The position numbers and the translations under genes are program-made. From a virus, in IMG/VR virus record IMGVR_UViG_3300046812_000216, positions 1-64,000 of that record: a stretch of DNA of 64,000 bases. One strand, written 5' to 3'. The stretch's first letter is position 1, and every line of letters begins with the position of its first letter. Positions 9,101-17,638 of the stretch are shown here, piece by piece. The notes below the pieces were generated by a model. That model made no database searches, had not been told where the DNA came from, and was given only the letters and a program-made list of their open reading frames with translations.

Positions 9101-11932
9101 CGCGAATTCACGGCCGAGACTTCCTCTGCTGGCGAGGGCGAACCTATCGCCTTGGAGAGCTTCAGCGGCATTGAAAATCAGCCTCGGCTGAAGCCTGCCG
9201 ACATTCCGGCAAAAGTTCCGGAAGCGACCGGCGTCGTTCCTCCTGCCAAGGTAGAGCCTGTTGAGCCGGTAAAGGTCGAGCCTGTCAAGACTGCGCCCGT
9301 TGCTCCGACCGGCGTGGTCGCGCCTGTCAAGGCGGCTGCGCCTGTCGAGCCAGTCAAAACCGCGCCTGTCGCTCCGACCGGTGTGGTCGCTCCGGTTGCA
9401 AAAACTCCTCTCGATGTCAGCGTCCCCCTTGGCGCTGGCGTTCTGCCTCCGGGGCTGCACAAGGACGCCAGCGGCCACTTCGTCAATGACGCTGGCGGGG
9501 TCTATGACGAAAATTATTATAAGGATGGCGTCCAGTACACGAACAAAAACGGCGTCTGGACGCGAGGCCCGGAAGCGAGGAAAGAGGAAGGAAAAAGCGC
9601 GCAGGAATATGCGGACGAGTCTGCCGCCAAGGCGCAAAAGCCCGAAGTCGCAGCGCCGGTCGCGCCTGCTGGCGGCGTTGTCCCTCCTGAATCCAAGCCG
9701 GTTGCACCCGAAGCCAAGACCGCTCCGGCCGTTGCTCCGCAGTCGGCGGCTCCGGCCAGCGACGAGGCTGAATCGTGGCGTCGCGGCATCAAGCACGTCG
9801 AGAGCAATGGCGGCAACTATACGATCTTGGGTCCGGTGATCACCAAAGGCATGTATAGGGGCGACCGCGCCTATGGCGCCTATCAGATGATGGGCCGGAA
9901 TATTCCGTCATGGTCGAAGGAGGCTCTTGGCTATTCGCTCACGCCGCAGCAGCTTCTCGCTCGCCCGGATTTGCAGGACAAGATCTTCGACTTCCGCTTC
10001 GCGCGCGACGTGAAGAAATATGGAAGTCCGCAAGACGCGGCGTCGGTTTGGTTTACCGGACACCCCTTGAGCACCGCCGGAAACAGAAGCGACCAACTTG
10101 GGACGACTGCGCGCGGATATGCCGCCAAGTTTACCCAAGGCATGAACGGATCTTTCGTCGATCAGGCTGGCCGCGTGGTCAGGCGCGCCGGACGCGACCT
10201 CGCCACCAGCGCTGAAAATGTCGGCAGCACGGTCAAGAGCGGCGCCGAAAGCCTCGGCAGCGCCGTCAGGGGCGGTTTTGATGCGGTCGGCAACATTTTC
10301 GGTGGCGGTGGCGGTGGCGGAAAAGGCCAGCGTAATTTTCAAGCCAACGCGGCCGATCAGGGTCAAAGCGGGAAGGGCGGCGATCAGAACTGGGGCCAAC
10401 AGGCCGGAAACTGGTTTGGGCAGAACCAAAACTGGATGATTCCTCTCCTGACCGGCCTAGGCACGATGGCGTCGAGCAATTCGCGTTACCTCGGCTCCGC
10501 AGTCCTGCAAGGCCTCGGCGGCGGCGCGCAGGCTTATGGCAAGCAGCAGGCCGATCAGGCTAACATCCAGAACGTGGCCGCCCACACCGCTTACACGAAT
10601 GCGCAGCAGGGCAACCTCGATCAGGACACCGCCAACCGGATGATCGACAACCAGCGCAAGGCGATGACATCGACCTTTGGAACCATGGGTCAGGTTTATT
10701 GGACGCGCGACGAAAAGACGGGAGCCATGCAGCCAATCCCGGTCGGGCAATACGAGGAAATGCAGCGGAAAGGCACCGCGCCTCAATTTGTCTCTCCGCC
10801 GCAAGTCGGCACCGCGAACACCGGGGCGTCGCCCGGCGTCCCAGCCGTCAACCCGCCTGTTATGGGACCGAATGGTCAACAGGTCTTTAGCGGCCACCCA
10901 GTCGCACCGGGCGCCGTAGCGCCCGGCGGAGCCGGGGCTCCCGCTCCTGTTCCTGCCGTGGCTGGCGCTGGGACTCCCGCCCCCGCTCCCGCTGCTGGGG
11001 CCGAAGAAAAACCTGTTGGCGCCGGGGCTCAAATCGAAACAGCCAAAGAGGCTCGCGAGACGGGTGCTGGCGGGGCTGGTGTTGGCGCCGCAGCCATTAC
11101 AGGCAGGACAAGTGGGGTTGAGGCTCCTCCCCCGCCTCCGGCTGTGGAGATTGATCGTCAGGGGGTGAATTACTCTGGCGACACCAGCACCGCGTCGCAT
11201 CGCTATAATCGGTTCGACCCGACTCAGAAGGTGTATACCGATCAGGGAGACGCTGATTTTAAGAAGGTCGATCAGGCCGCCAATGACGCGCAAACTCGCG
11301 CCGGATTGCAGCAGAAGATGATGAAGGTGTCGTCTGATGTCCTTCAGAATAGGGGCTGGATGAGGACTGGACTCGGAGAAAGCACGCGCCGGGATATTTT
11401 TGAACTGATCAATAGCGCTCCGACGCTTTGGGGAGGCGGCATCAGTGAAAAGGCCCAAAAGACCATCTCTGATCACCAGCTAATGGAAAAGCTCTCGACC
11501 ATACAGGCGCAGCAGCAAACAGCGGGTCATCCCACCAACGATATGTTCAACGCGATGAGACAGGTCGCTAACCCAAATCCCTCTCAACAGGGAAAGACCG
11601 TTGCCGATTTGGTTGCTAGTTCTATCGTGGAAGATACAAAGAACAGAGACAAAAAGGCGTTCTATACCAAGTATGGGTCTGAGAACAGAGGAAGTTTCTA
11701 TGGAGCTTCCGACCGATTTGCTAAAGACAATCCAGAAGGAAATTACAGCTTAATGAAAGAACATCTCTCAAAGTTGCTTGAAAAGCATCCTGAGAAGGTG
11801 GCTGAATATATCCTTCATGCTCCAAAAACTCCAAAAGAGAGCAAGGCATGGAGCGATAGCGTTTTCGGTAACCACGAAGGCCGGAAGACTAAATATGTTC
11901 CGGGATTTGGCCGCGTGTTCACGGGAGAATAA
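6146..11932 (+). CDS. Giant ejection-type virion protein with internal S74-like and lytic transglycosylase-like domains
   Basis: 1928 aa. Residues 1-270 are rich in Gln, Ala and Gly. Around 279-345 lies an S74/intramolecular-chaperone-like domain (SDRRLKENV, then LGFMADEVEKKHPEAV, then VDYKRA). Long Pro/Ala/Gly-rich linkers follow, with repeated APVAPTGVVAPV blocks near 1050-1090. A lysozyme/transglycosylase-like domain sits near 1208-1322: WRRGIKHVESNGGNY with a candidate catalytic Glu, then RAYGAYQMMG. Gly-rich and coiled sections and a C-terminal helical region complete it. The size, muralytic domain and position resemble T7 gp16-type internal proteins that cross the envelope during DNA ejection. 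A strong ggagtagg site precedes the ATG. Confidence 0.8.
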   Translation: MGGKTQQSSSQVSIPPEVLARYNSVNAQAQNVAATPFQQYSSDPNAFVAPLTTAQQAGIQQTGQYANAAQPWLQQAGNMTMAGSGAATPGALGADQINQYMSPYTAGVTNQMTQLMNQQAQTAQSGQMGNAIKSGAFGGDRAGVAAANLQGQNALAYGNAMAPVLQQGYNTALQTAGQQQQLDYASQQANLQRQMAGGQQMAGLGMNAQQAGLAGAQAMMGAGQMQQQTQQAGQSALYNQYQQQQSYPFQVMSFLANIAEGTGALSGQTTNTTQPAPFFSDRRLKENVKKIGTAKNGLPIHSFNYKDDPDKLTRLGFMADEVEKKHPEAVGLAGGYKTVDYKRAARSYGGGLVPIESSGGSVTDFDQGAAYDRGGYGDGGGPNIQDLLKQQSQSYAPITGGEERDVTAGLPGKAKKGLAAASQGQPRQPLKPAQAPGQQPSALSQVSQLGQQAKSLVDTGQKGWAGAQALNKNLSQDTAPQKDAPVTPAAPPSQDVPTAAPPAPIVNPDTPAPELDNARGGLIPRHGYATDGEVQPSGVPAMVQTSVPSNLLAETKEYQQGRDEAQQAQVRANNVQDQQRANLASAGISATPDMTPFGQMMAARGLQNSAKVYGAPGGYYDPTNGGSMFGSRGGLMGRSHFESGGDAPYEGDTGPGGLDIPVDQSWREDKKEEDAMAPKPPPSSGGSGASDALGAIKGIAGLATMFLGTGGLAGRRRREDGGELKSDLPGLPPDEGGPPDSVAAPAAPQNSGTPERSWWDNLWGGGDLKYIPPAEQHAPNDDLDPRGPGGAWAPYGAKETPAPLPPPRPAGLVAAQPHERAVATDMPERQHKATGVAPREAQARAEQPRGRQPIMMMAAPEGGEKLQPGYHGDFFENWGRADGGRIYRDDGGALQSDLPGLPEDEGGPPAPKEPVSEPERPNLRDAPLPPVKPAGLVHTGMGNGPFQDVDSEGNVIDNKNLPESPRAPPVRPKTLAQAASAHPNPREFTAETSSAGEGEPIALESFSGIENQPRLKPADIPAKVPEATGVVPPAKVEPVEPVKVEPVKTAPVAPTGVVAPVKAAAPVEPVKTAPVAPTGVVAPVAKTPLDVSVPLGAGVLPPGLHKDASGHFVNDAGGVYDENYYKDGVQYTNKNGVWTRGPEARKEEGKSAQEYADESAAKAQKPEVAAPVAPAGGVVPPESKPVAPEAKTAPAVAPQSAAPASDEAESWRRGIKHVESNGGNYTILGPVITKGMYRGDRAYGAYQMMGRNIPSWSKEALGYSLTPQQLLARPDLQDKIFDFRFARDVKKYGSPQDAASVWFTGHPLSTAGNRSDQLGTTARGYAAKFTQGMNGSFVDQAGRVVRRAGRDLATSAENVGSTVKSGAESLGSAVRGGFDAVGNIFGGGGGGGKGQRNFQANAADQGQSGKGGDQNWGQQAGNWFGQNQNWMIPLLTGLGTMASSNSRYLGSAVLQGLGGGAQAYGKQQADQANIQNVAAHTAYTNAQQGNLDQDTANRMIDNQRKAMTSTFGTMGQVYWTRDEKTGAMQPIPVGQYEEMQRKGTAPQFVSPPQVGTANTGASPGVPAVNPPVMGPNGQQVFSGHPVAPGAVAPGGAGAPAPVPAVAGAGTPAPAPAAGAEEKPVGAGAQIETAKEARETGAGGAGVGAAAITGRTSGVEAPPPPPAVEIDRQGVNYSGDTSTASHRYNRFDPTQKVYTDQGDADFKKVDQAANDAQTRAGLQQKMMKVSSDVLQNRGWMRTGLGESTRRDIFELINSAPTLWGGGISEKAQKTISDHQLMEKLSTIQAQQQTAGHPTNDMFNAMRQVANPNPSQQGKTVADLVASSIVEDTKNRDKKAFYTKYGSENRGSFYGASDRFAKDNPEGNYSLMKEHLSKLLEKHPEKVAEYILHAPKTPKESKAWSDSVFGNHEGRKTKYVPGFGRVFTGE

Positions 11933-11934
11933 AG

Positions 11935-14337
11935 ATGGGTGTCAACGATCCGGCCCCAGACCTCGATAGCGAGACGCCTGCGGTTGCGGCTCCTCCGAGA
12001 AAAGGCGCTCGCCCTGCCGCCCCGGTCGTCTCGAACGTCAACGCGCCCGCTCCGGATCTCGACAGCGAGGACGAGACTCCCGCAGCCAAGACAGCCCAAT
12101 CGGGCGCGGAGCCGCAACACGGCTATGCGATGGATATCGCGAAATCCGCAGGCAGCGGCGTGCTGAAGGGCGGAGCGGACATCGCTGGCCTGCCCGGCGC
12201 CGCATTGCAGGCGGAAGGATGGCTGGAGAAAAAGCTCGGCGGCGAGGGCCACGAGTACAGCCCGGATGAAAACTGGATCAAGGTCGGCGGCGTATGGGTG
12301 CCGACTATGAAAGGCGCGGAGGCCGGGCTCCAGAAATATGATCCGACCGGATTGTCTTCCTACGAATCGCAGACATTGCCCGGAACTCTCGCTGGTGGAG
12401 CCACACGCTTCGCGACCGGCGCAGCCCTGACCGGCGGCCTTGGCGAGGCTGCTGGAGCCGCCAGCGCGGGCGTGCGCGGCGCGCAGGCGCTCACCGCCGC
12501 GCAGAGGGCTGCAAAGGTAGGGCAGGCGATAAAGACCGGCGCTGTCTCTGGCGTCGGGTCTGAGGGGCTCGGCTATATCCCTGAGCACCTCGAAGGAACT
12601 CCGGAGTGGATGAAGACCGCAGCGCATGTCGCTGGCGCCGTGGCTGCGCCCATGGGGCTCAAGGCGGTAACTGGGAGAGGCGCAGCGGCAGCGTCCGGAG
12701 CCAATACATTCGGCAAAAATGTAGGCTCTGAAGTTCGTGGGAGCGCCAGCAATTTGAGCCAAGCTGAAATCGACATGGCTCACAGCGTCGGCCTAGAGCC
12801 GACGATGTACGACATCGCCGGGCCAAAAGGGCGGAAGGCTTTCGATCAGGCTGCGGCTAATTCGCCAGACGCGCGCGTCGTGGCTGACAAGATGGCGTCG
12901 GATATGGCTGATCGAGCGGCAAACGCCAAGCAGATCGTCGGCGACCATATCGAGGGGCTGAACGGCCGACCGCTGGATTCAGCATCGAGGCAGGCAGCTA
13001 TCGAAGCTCAGGGCGACATCCAGAACAGCGCCAACTACGGCGCCGCGCGCGCCCACCCGAATGCCGCTGATATGTCGCATCAGGGGCTGCACGATCTCGC
13101 GGATAACAGCCCGGCGCTGAGAGACGCAATCACCAAGGCGGAGGAGGCCGCGAAAGAGGTTCTCCCCATCGACAAGGCCACCGGCCTGCCCGATCAATCG
13201 AGGAAGATCATTCCGAGAAGCGCGGCGACGCCAGACACACAAGTTCCGTCATCCATCATAGGTCCGGACGGAAAGCCGGTGATGAAGACGATTCCGGGAA
13301 CACCGGCAGTCGGCGGAAATCTGAATTTCTGGCACAACGTGAAGATGAATCTAGACAACCAGATCCAGAACGCCGTCAGGAGCGCGGACAAGCCTGTCAT
13401 CAGCCAATTGATGGGCGTGAAAGAGCGCCTGCTCAACCAGATGGACGCCGCCATCCCTGAATATCAAACAGCACGCAATGCTGCGGCTGAAACATTCGGA
13501 GCCTCAAACGCCATCGAGGCCGGTCATAATTCCATGGGGCTGGCGAAAAAGGCGTTCAACGTCCCCGACATGAATATCAATTATTCTTCCATGACTCCGG
13601 AGCAGAAATCGCTGTTTCGTGAGGGCATGCTTGGGCATATGCACGATATCGCCACCAAAGACGGCCCGGCTGGCGTGGCGAAATTGCTGAACGATCCGAA
13701 TGTCGCAAAGCATGTGAAGAATGTTCTCGGAGAGCCTGTTTTCAATCACATCAAGAACCATTCCGACATTTTGCAAAAGCTGATCAAAACCAAAGCGCCA
13801 GCATCTGAAGGCGTCCTTTCTCCTACAGTCAAGCACGAGGCTGGGAAGTGGGGCATTGGGGCCGGAGGAATTGGCGAGGCTATCGCGCTTATGCACGGCC
13901 TGCCTTTAACCGGACTCGCCGCTGGCGCGGCTGGCGCGATGGGAAGAAAAGGTTTTGAGCTTCTAAAGGACGCCAAGATCAGGCGAGAGGCAAAACGCAT
14001 CGCTCCGGAAGCCGCCATGTCTCATCCAGCCACCGTGAGGCAGTATGTTCATGACGCCGCCACCAAGGCTCCAAGAGGTCTGGCGAGTCGAGCCGCCGGT
14101 CTGCCCGGAAAAGCCGCGCCATATGTCACACCAGCATATCAGGCAGGCAAAACGGAAGAAGTGAATCCTGAATATCAGCGCGGCGGTGCGGTGAGCGGGC
14201 ATCAGCATCTGGTGGACAGGCTGTTCAGCGAGGTGGAAAAGGCCCGCAAGGCCGAGAAGGGCCGCACGTCGGTCTTGCTGCGCCAGCCGGACGAGCATAT
14301 CGCCAAGGCGCTCAACATGGCGCAGGCGGCAATTTAA
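11935..14337 (+). CDS. Second large internal/ejection-type virion protein
   Basis: 800 aa, starting 2 bases after the 1928-aa gene with a ggag site. The N-terminus repeats the motif APDLDS twice. Ala/Gly-rich amphipathic stretches follow (IAGLPGAALQAEGWLEKK, TLAGGATRFATGAALTGGLG), then a long helical body (RNAAAETFGASNAIEAGHN) and a further hydrophobic Gly/Ala segment near 650 (MHGLPLTGLAAGAAGAMG). Such proteins paired with a muralytic partner are usually ejected with the DNA and form part of the trans-envelope channel. No enzymatic motif is seen. Confidence 0.65.
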   Translation: MGVNDPAPDLDSETPAVAAPPRKGARPAAPVVSNVNAPAPDLDSEDETPAAKTAQSGAEPQHGYAMDIAKSAGSGVLKGGADIAGLPGAALQAEGWLEKKLGGEGHEYSPDENWIKVGGVWVPTMKGAEAGLQKYDPTGLSSYESQTLPGTLAGGATRFATGAALTGGLGEAAGAASAGVRGAQALTAAQRAAKVGQAIKTGAVSGVGSEGLGYIPEHLEGTPEWMKTAAHVAGAVAAPMGLKAVTGRGAAAASGANTFGKNVGSEVRGSASNLSQAEIDMAHSVGLEPTMYDIAGPKGRKAFDQAAANSPDARVVADKMASDMADRAANAKQIVGDHIEGLNGRPLDSASRQAAIEAQGDIQNSANYGAARAHPNAADMSHQGLHDLADNSPALRDAITKAEEAAKEVLPIDKATGLPDQSRKIIPRSAATPDTQVPSSIIGPDGKPVMKTIPGTPAVGGNLNFWHNVKMNLDNQIQNAVRSADKPVISQLMGVKERLLNQMDAAIPEYQTARNAAAETFGASNAIEAGHNSMGLAKKAFNVPDMNINYSSMTPEQKSLFREGMLGHMHDIATKDGPAGVAKLLNDPNVAKHVKNVLGEPVFNHIKNHSDILQKLIKTKAPASEGVLSPTVKHEAGKWGIGAGGIGEAIALMHGLPLTGLAAGAAGAMGRKGFELLKDAKIRREAKRIAPEAAMSHPATVRQYVHDAATKAPRGLASRAAGLPGKAAPYVTPAYQAGKTEEVNPEYQRGGAVSGHQHLVDRLFSEVEKARKAEKGRTSVLLRQPDEHIAKALNMAQAAI

Positions 14338-14348
14338 GGAGCCCGGCG

Positions 14349-15344
14349 ATGGTCAACAGCTTCACCTATACCACGAACAAAAGCATCGCCAAGCCTGCGT
14401 TCAACAACACTGGCTGGGATGTGCCGCTCAATCAAGACTTCGACATGATCGACATGGCGATGGGCGGAACGCAGCCGATGAACCTGACAGGTTTTGCTGG
14501 CGGCGGAATTATGCTGACGCCGACATGGCCGATTGTCGGTAGTCCCCTCGGCAGCGCCAGCTACATCCCAAAGCGCCTAGGCGTCTCCGGAACAATGACC
14601 AACTACGCGGTCATTGTTGTCCCGACAGGCGTTGCTGGAGTGTGGATAGTAGGGAATTACACGAGCGGTAATTTCGCCCTCCTCATGCAAGGACAAGGTG
14701 GCGGAGCCTATGTTACTTGCCCGAAAAATCAAGAAACACTCGTCTATTGCGACGGAACTAATGCTATAATGGTAGGAACTAACACCGCGTCACTATTCGC
14801 TGTCGGAGATTATAAATATACAGCGTCGCCAAACGGGCAGGCTGGTTGGCTTATCTGCAACGGCCAGTCTCTTCCTATTTCATCATATACGGCGTTGTGG
14901 AACGCCATCGGCGGCTATTACGGTCAGGTTGATGGGTCGCATTTCAATGTGCCGAATTTGATCGGCCGCGTGCTCGCCCACGCCGACCAGAACCAAGGCG
15001 TCGTTCCGGGGCTCAATTTCGCGCAGTATGCTGGGGCGTGGTACAATGTTCTCGACATCAGCCAGATTCCGTCGCACAACCATGGCGGCGGCAACCACGG
15101 CCATGGCGCTTATGACAGAGGGCATCTGCATGGCATGGCCGGTCAGGTTCTAGTGCCTGTCGCCGGTCCCAATGCCGCTTTTGGCAATGGCTGGAAGTTC
15201 GACTACCCCACCACTGCCGTTGGGTACGCCGACATCGTGGTTAACGCCAGTGGCGATACTATCGGCTATCAGGGCGGCAATGCGGCCCACAACAACGTCC
15301 AGCCAAGCATGGGCTGCTACATCTTCATTTATGCCGGTGTCTGA
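14349..15344 (+). CDS. Tail fibre with phage tail collar domain
   Basis: 331 aa, preceded by a clear aaggag site. Residues ~165-235 carry the collar signature: GWLICNGQSLPISSYTALW, then IGGYYG, then HFNVPNLIGRVLAH. The C-terminal part contains an HNHGGGNHGHG His/Gly loop typical of metal-binding fibre tips, and ends PSMGCYIFIYAGV. The N-terminus (NTGWDVPLNQDFDMIDMAMG) is the usual virion-attachment part of short fibres. Its 3' end overlaps the minus-strand GcrA-like gene by 16 bases. Confidence 0.85.
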   Translation: MVNSFTYTTNKSIAKPAFNNTGWDVPLNQDFDMIDMAMGGTQPMNLTGFAGGGIMLTPTWPIVGSPLGSASYIPKRLGVSGTMTNYAVIVVPTGVAGVWIVGNYTSGNFALLMQGQGGGAYVTCPKNQETLVYCDGTNAIMVGTNTASLFAVGDYKYTASPNGQAGWLICNGQSLPISSYTALWNAIGGYYGQVDGSHFNVPNLIGRVLAHADQNQGVVPGLNFAQYAGAWYNVLDISQIPSHNHGGGNHGHGAYDRGHLHGMAGQVLVPVAGPNAAFGNGWKFDYPTTAVGYADIVVNASGDTIGYQGGNAAHNNVQPSMGCYIFIYAGV

Positions 15345-15769
15345 AGGCTTCGCGGAACATAGGGCGAAATCGCCTTGAGGCGGTGCGCCTCGCAATAGAC
15401 GCACCCCTTCGTGACCTTGGAGCCGCAGTAGGTCAGGCCTCCGGCTTGGCGCGGATCTCCGTAAGGCCACCGGCACGTCGTCCTCTTCAGGTCCATGATC
15501 GTGATCCTGCCCACCTCCGGCGGCGGAGGCGGAGGAGGCGTTATGAGCGCCTCCTCTCTCGCCGCTCTTGCCTCCTTTGATTTAACGCATTTTCTTTCGT
15601 CTTTCTCCCGACCCACATCGACGCCTTTGGCGCGCAGGCGGGCAAGAATGCCGCTGATGGTGCTCTTGGTCACGCCGAGATCAGCGCCAATCTGGGAGGT
15701 GGTTTTCCCATCCTTCCATTTGGCGATGATTTTCTTCTCGGTTTCGCGCAGACGGATTTCTTCGGTCAA
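15329..15769 (-). CDS. GcrA-like cell-cycle regulator
   Basis: 146 aa from a TTG start that overlaps the upstream stop (TTGA), with ggag 10 bases before it. The N-terminal HTH (IIAKWKDGKTTSQIGADLG, then TKSTISGILARLRAKGV) has the GcrA layout: one Trp helix, then a recognition helix. After a Pro run comes the family C-terminus CRWPYGDP ... YCGSK ... CVYCEAHRLKA, which keeps the Cys/His pattern. In Caulobacter, GcrA binds GANTC-methylated promoters with sigma70 and drives cell-cycle genes. A phage copy could redirect host transcription. It is last in a minus-strand operon. Confidence 0.8.
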   Translation of the reverse strand: MTEEIRLRETEKKIIAKWKDGKTTSQIGADLGVTKSTISGILARLRAKGVDVGREKDERKCVKSKEARAAREEALITPPPPPPPEVGRITIMDLKRTTCRWPYGDPRQAGGLTYCGSKVTKGCVYCEAHRLKAISPYVPRSLQTPA

Positions 15770-16317
15770 TAGCTCAAGGCTCCAGCCCACGGCACAATGG
15801 GCGACAGGTGCGGGCGCCGGGCGACGGAAAGCTTGCCAAACAGCAGCGAGTCGTCGGTGACGCCCAGCGCCATCGCCGTCACCTTGGTCAGGGCGTAGAG
15901 CGCCGGGCCGGACGCCTTGGGCGCCGCCGGGGCATAAGCCATCACCTTGGGAGTGGCGACATCCTGCCTTGCATAATGATGGCTGGGCCACGGCGACCAA
16001 GCATGGCGGCGGCGGTGGCGCGGCGCGACATCTTCACGGGCGGCCATCCAGCGGTGAGCCCGAATCCGGTGATGCGCGTAGAGGGCCACAGGAGGCCGCT
16101 GGCGGGCATACGGCCTTGGCGGGTGCTGGGGTGGCCGGGTTGCCTTCCGAAGCTCCTGTTTGGCCTCGCTGTCGTAGCCAAACACGCGGGCAAAAGGGGG
16201 AGGGATAACCGCCGCCGCCTGCACGGCCGGGCGGGCCTGCCGATGCTGGTGATGAAGGCGCGCCTCGGCGGCGTTCGAAGCGAGCAGCAGGGCGAGGGCG
16301 ATGATGATCTTTTTCAT
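15766..16317 (-). CDS. Secreted/periplasmic protein of unknown function
   Basis: 183 aa. There is a clear signal peptide (MKKIIIALALLLASNAAEA, cleavage probably after AEA), then a His/Arg/Pro/Ala-rich basic body (RLHHQHRQARPAVQAAA, RHRRRHAWSPWPSHHYAR). No domain is recognised. The start follows the gaaggaacg-type leader common in this genome, and the stop is fused to the GcrA-like start. A role at the host envelope is inferred only from the signal peptide. Confidence 0.7.
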   Translation of the reverse strand: MKKIIIALALLLASNAAEARLHHQHRQARPAVQAAAVIPPPFARVFGYDSEAKQELRKATRPPQHPPRPYARQRPPVALYAHHRIRAHRWMAAREDVAPRHRRRHAWSPWPSHHYARQDVATPKVMAYAPAAPKASGPALYALTKVTAMALGVTDDSLLFGKLSVARRPHLSPIVPWAGALSY

Positions 16318-16329
16318 GCGTTCGTTCCT

Positions 16330-16722
16330 TCAGATGGGGCCACAGGTGTCGAATTTGGTGAGATCGGGCTCGACCTCGACGGTATGATCCCCCATCGCGC
16401 GGCAGAAAGCGGCGAGGAGGGCGCGGGCGCGTTCGCTGTTGTTATGGCCGACGCCGATCACGTAGGGGACGCCGTCAGGGTCGATCTCGACCAAGGCTGC
16501 GCTCCAATAGCGATTATTGGGGTGCTGGGCAAGGTGAGGAGCCGCCTTGGGCAAGGCGTGCTTGATCAGCGCGAAGACCGCGTCGGTGGATTCGGTGTAA
16601 TGCTCGTCGAGCATGGTCGAGTTGTAGACCGCCAAGGCGATCCGGTCGTCGAGAACCTTGTCGGGGTTGACCGCGATCTCGCACAGCGCGGCCATCTGCC
16701 GCCATTCAGCCTTTGTGGTCAT
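16330..16722 (-). CDS. Hypothetical phage protein
   Basis: 130 aa, soluble and acidic, with a central YWSAALVEIDPDGVPYVIGV strand pair and the conserved-looking GHNNSERARALLAAFCRAMG helix. No family is recognised. It overlaps the start of its downstream neighbour on the same strand and lies in a chain of overlapping minus-strand genes. Confidence 0.65.
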   Translation of the reverse strand: MTTKAEWRQMAALCEIAVNPDKVLDDRIALAVYNSTMLDEHYTESTDAVFALIKHALPKAAPHLAQHPNNRYWSAALVEIDPDGVPYVIGVGHNNSERARALLAAFCRAMGDHTVEVEPDLTKFDTCGPI

Positions 16723-16930
16723 TGGTTTCCTCCTTGAGCAGGGCGTCGCGGTGGGCGGCGATCAGGCGTTCGCGGTAGTCGATCAAGGCCTTGAACACAA
16801 GGCTGTCGAGCGCAACCACATTGTTGGAGTGATGATTGACGGCCAGCCAGACATGCTCGCCGTCGAAGCTGGCGTAGACGCCGTCTCCGAGATAGTCCTG
16901 ATAATCAGGCGGAGTAAATCTCTCTGTCAT
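16706..16930 (-). CDS. Small conserved phage protein
   Basis: 74 aa from the internal ATG; an upstream in-frame start at 16963 would add 11 residues. The body (DYQDYLGDGVYASFDGEHVW, then VALDSLVFKALIDYRERLI) belongs to a short family found widely in proteobacterial phages: a beta hairpin with the DGVYASFDG motif plus a terminal helix. The function is unknown. It overlaps both neighbours. Confidence 0.7.
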   Translation of the reverse strand: MTERFTPPDYQDYLGDGVYASFDGEHVWLAVNHHSNNVVALDSLVFKALIDYRERLIAAHRDALLKEETNDHKG

Positions 16931-17294
16931 TTTCTGTGCTTTCGAGAAGAAGAGTGTCGTCAATATTGCGGTCGATATGCGCGAGGATCTCAGCGAATTC
17001 CTGCTGGACCTCCATGCGCAAGGCCTTGAGGGCGTCTGACTTGATGGCGAACCACGGGCCGCTGGATTCCTGCGTGTCGGTCTTGGTGGTGCTGCGGTTG
17101 CTGTGGCCGGTGCTGGTGAAGCAGCCCTGATAGACGTGGCGATTGTAGGTGTTGAAGGACCAGCCGACCTGAAGCTCGCCCAAGCGCGGGACCATCTTGG
17201 CCGGGAAGAACCGCTGGAAGCACAGGGCGCGGGCCTCGCGCACCATCTTCTCCAGCCTCGCCATTTTTGCCTGCTCGATCTTGGTCATCGCCAT
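16905..17294 (-). CDS. Hypothetical protein
   Basis: 129 aa. It has an N-terminal basic helix (KIEQAKMARLEKMVREARAL), a Ser/Thr-rich middle (TSTGHSNRSTTKTD) and an acidic C-terminal helix. There is no recognised domain. It overlaps the downstream gene by 26 bases, consistent with translational coupling. Confidence 0.6.
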   Translation of the reverse strand: MAMTKIEQAKMARLEKMVREARALCFQRFFPAKMVPRLGELQVGWSFNTYNRHVYQGCFTSTGHSNRSTTKTDTQESSGPWFAIKSDALKALRMEVQQEFAEILAHIDRNIDDTLLLESTENDREIYSA

Positions 17295-17298
17295 GGCG

Positions 17299-17508
17299 TC
17301 AGTCCTTCTGGATGGAAAACGAGGGCAGCGTCACCTTGCGCGCCCGGCGGGTGGTTGATGCCTTGCCTGCGCTGAACGCGCGCTCCTGCTTTGACGGCTG
17401 GAGCGTCCACTGATGCGCCTTCCTGAATTCGGCCGCCTCCTGATGGACCTCGTGAAAGCGCTTATTGCGGTCTTCCTTGTATGGGTCGAATCCGTGGTGG
17501 ATCATCAT
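17299..17508 (-). CDS. Small basic hypothetical protein
   Basis: 69 aa, rich in His, Lys and Arg (HHGFDPYKEDRNKRFHEVHQ, then KASTTRRARKVTLPSF). It could bind nucleic acid, but no motif supports this. It sits 4 bases before the next gene of the operon. Confidence 0.5.
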   Translation of the reverse strand: MMIHHGFDPYKEDRNKRFHEVHQEAAEFRKAHQWTLQPSKQERAFSAGKASTTRRARKVTLPSFSIQKD

Positions 17509-17515
17509 TTTCTCC

Positions 17516-17638
17516 CTAGTGAGCGAAGGGGATGCCGTGTTTGTGGATGTACCAGAACGCCATGATCAGCAGCAGGAAAGCGATCACGAGCGGGGCGGAA
17601 AGGAAACCGACAAGGAATCCCATCCAGAATTCGTTCAT
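17516..17638 (-). CDS. Mini membrane protein (40 aa)
   Basis: MNEFWMGFLVGFLSAPLVIA followed by FLLLIMAFWYIHKHGIPFAH: one long or two short hydrophobic helices and a His-rich tail. The ATG overlaps the stop of the preceding 55-aa membrane ORF (ATGA), so the two are probably made together. No homologue is recognised. Confidence 0.6.
   Translation of the reverse strand: MNEFWMGFLVGFLSAPLVIAFLLLIMAFWYIHKHGIPFAH

Noticed and set aside
7970-9796. 608-codon antisense ORF opposite the ejection gene
   Set aside because: Shadow of a GC-rich, Pro/Ala-rich coding region; Arg-rich product without domain or start signal.
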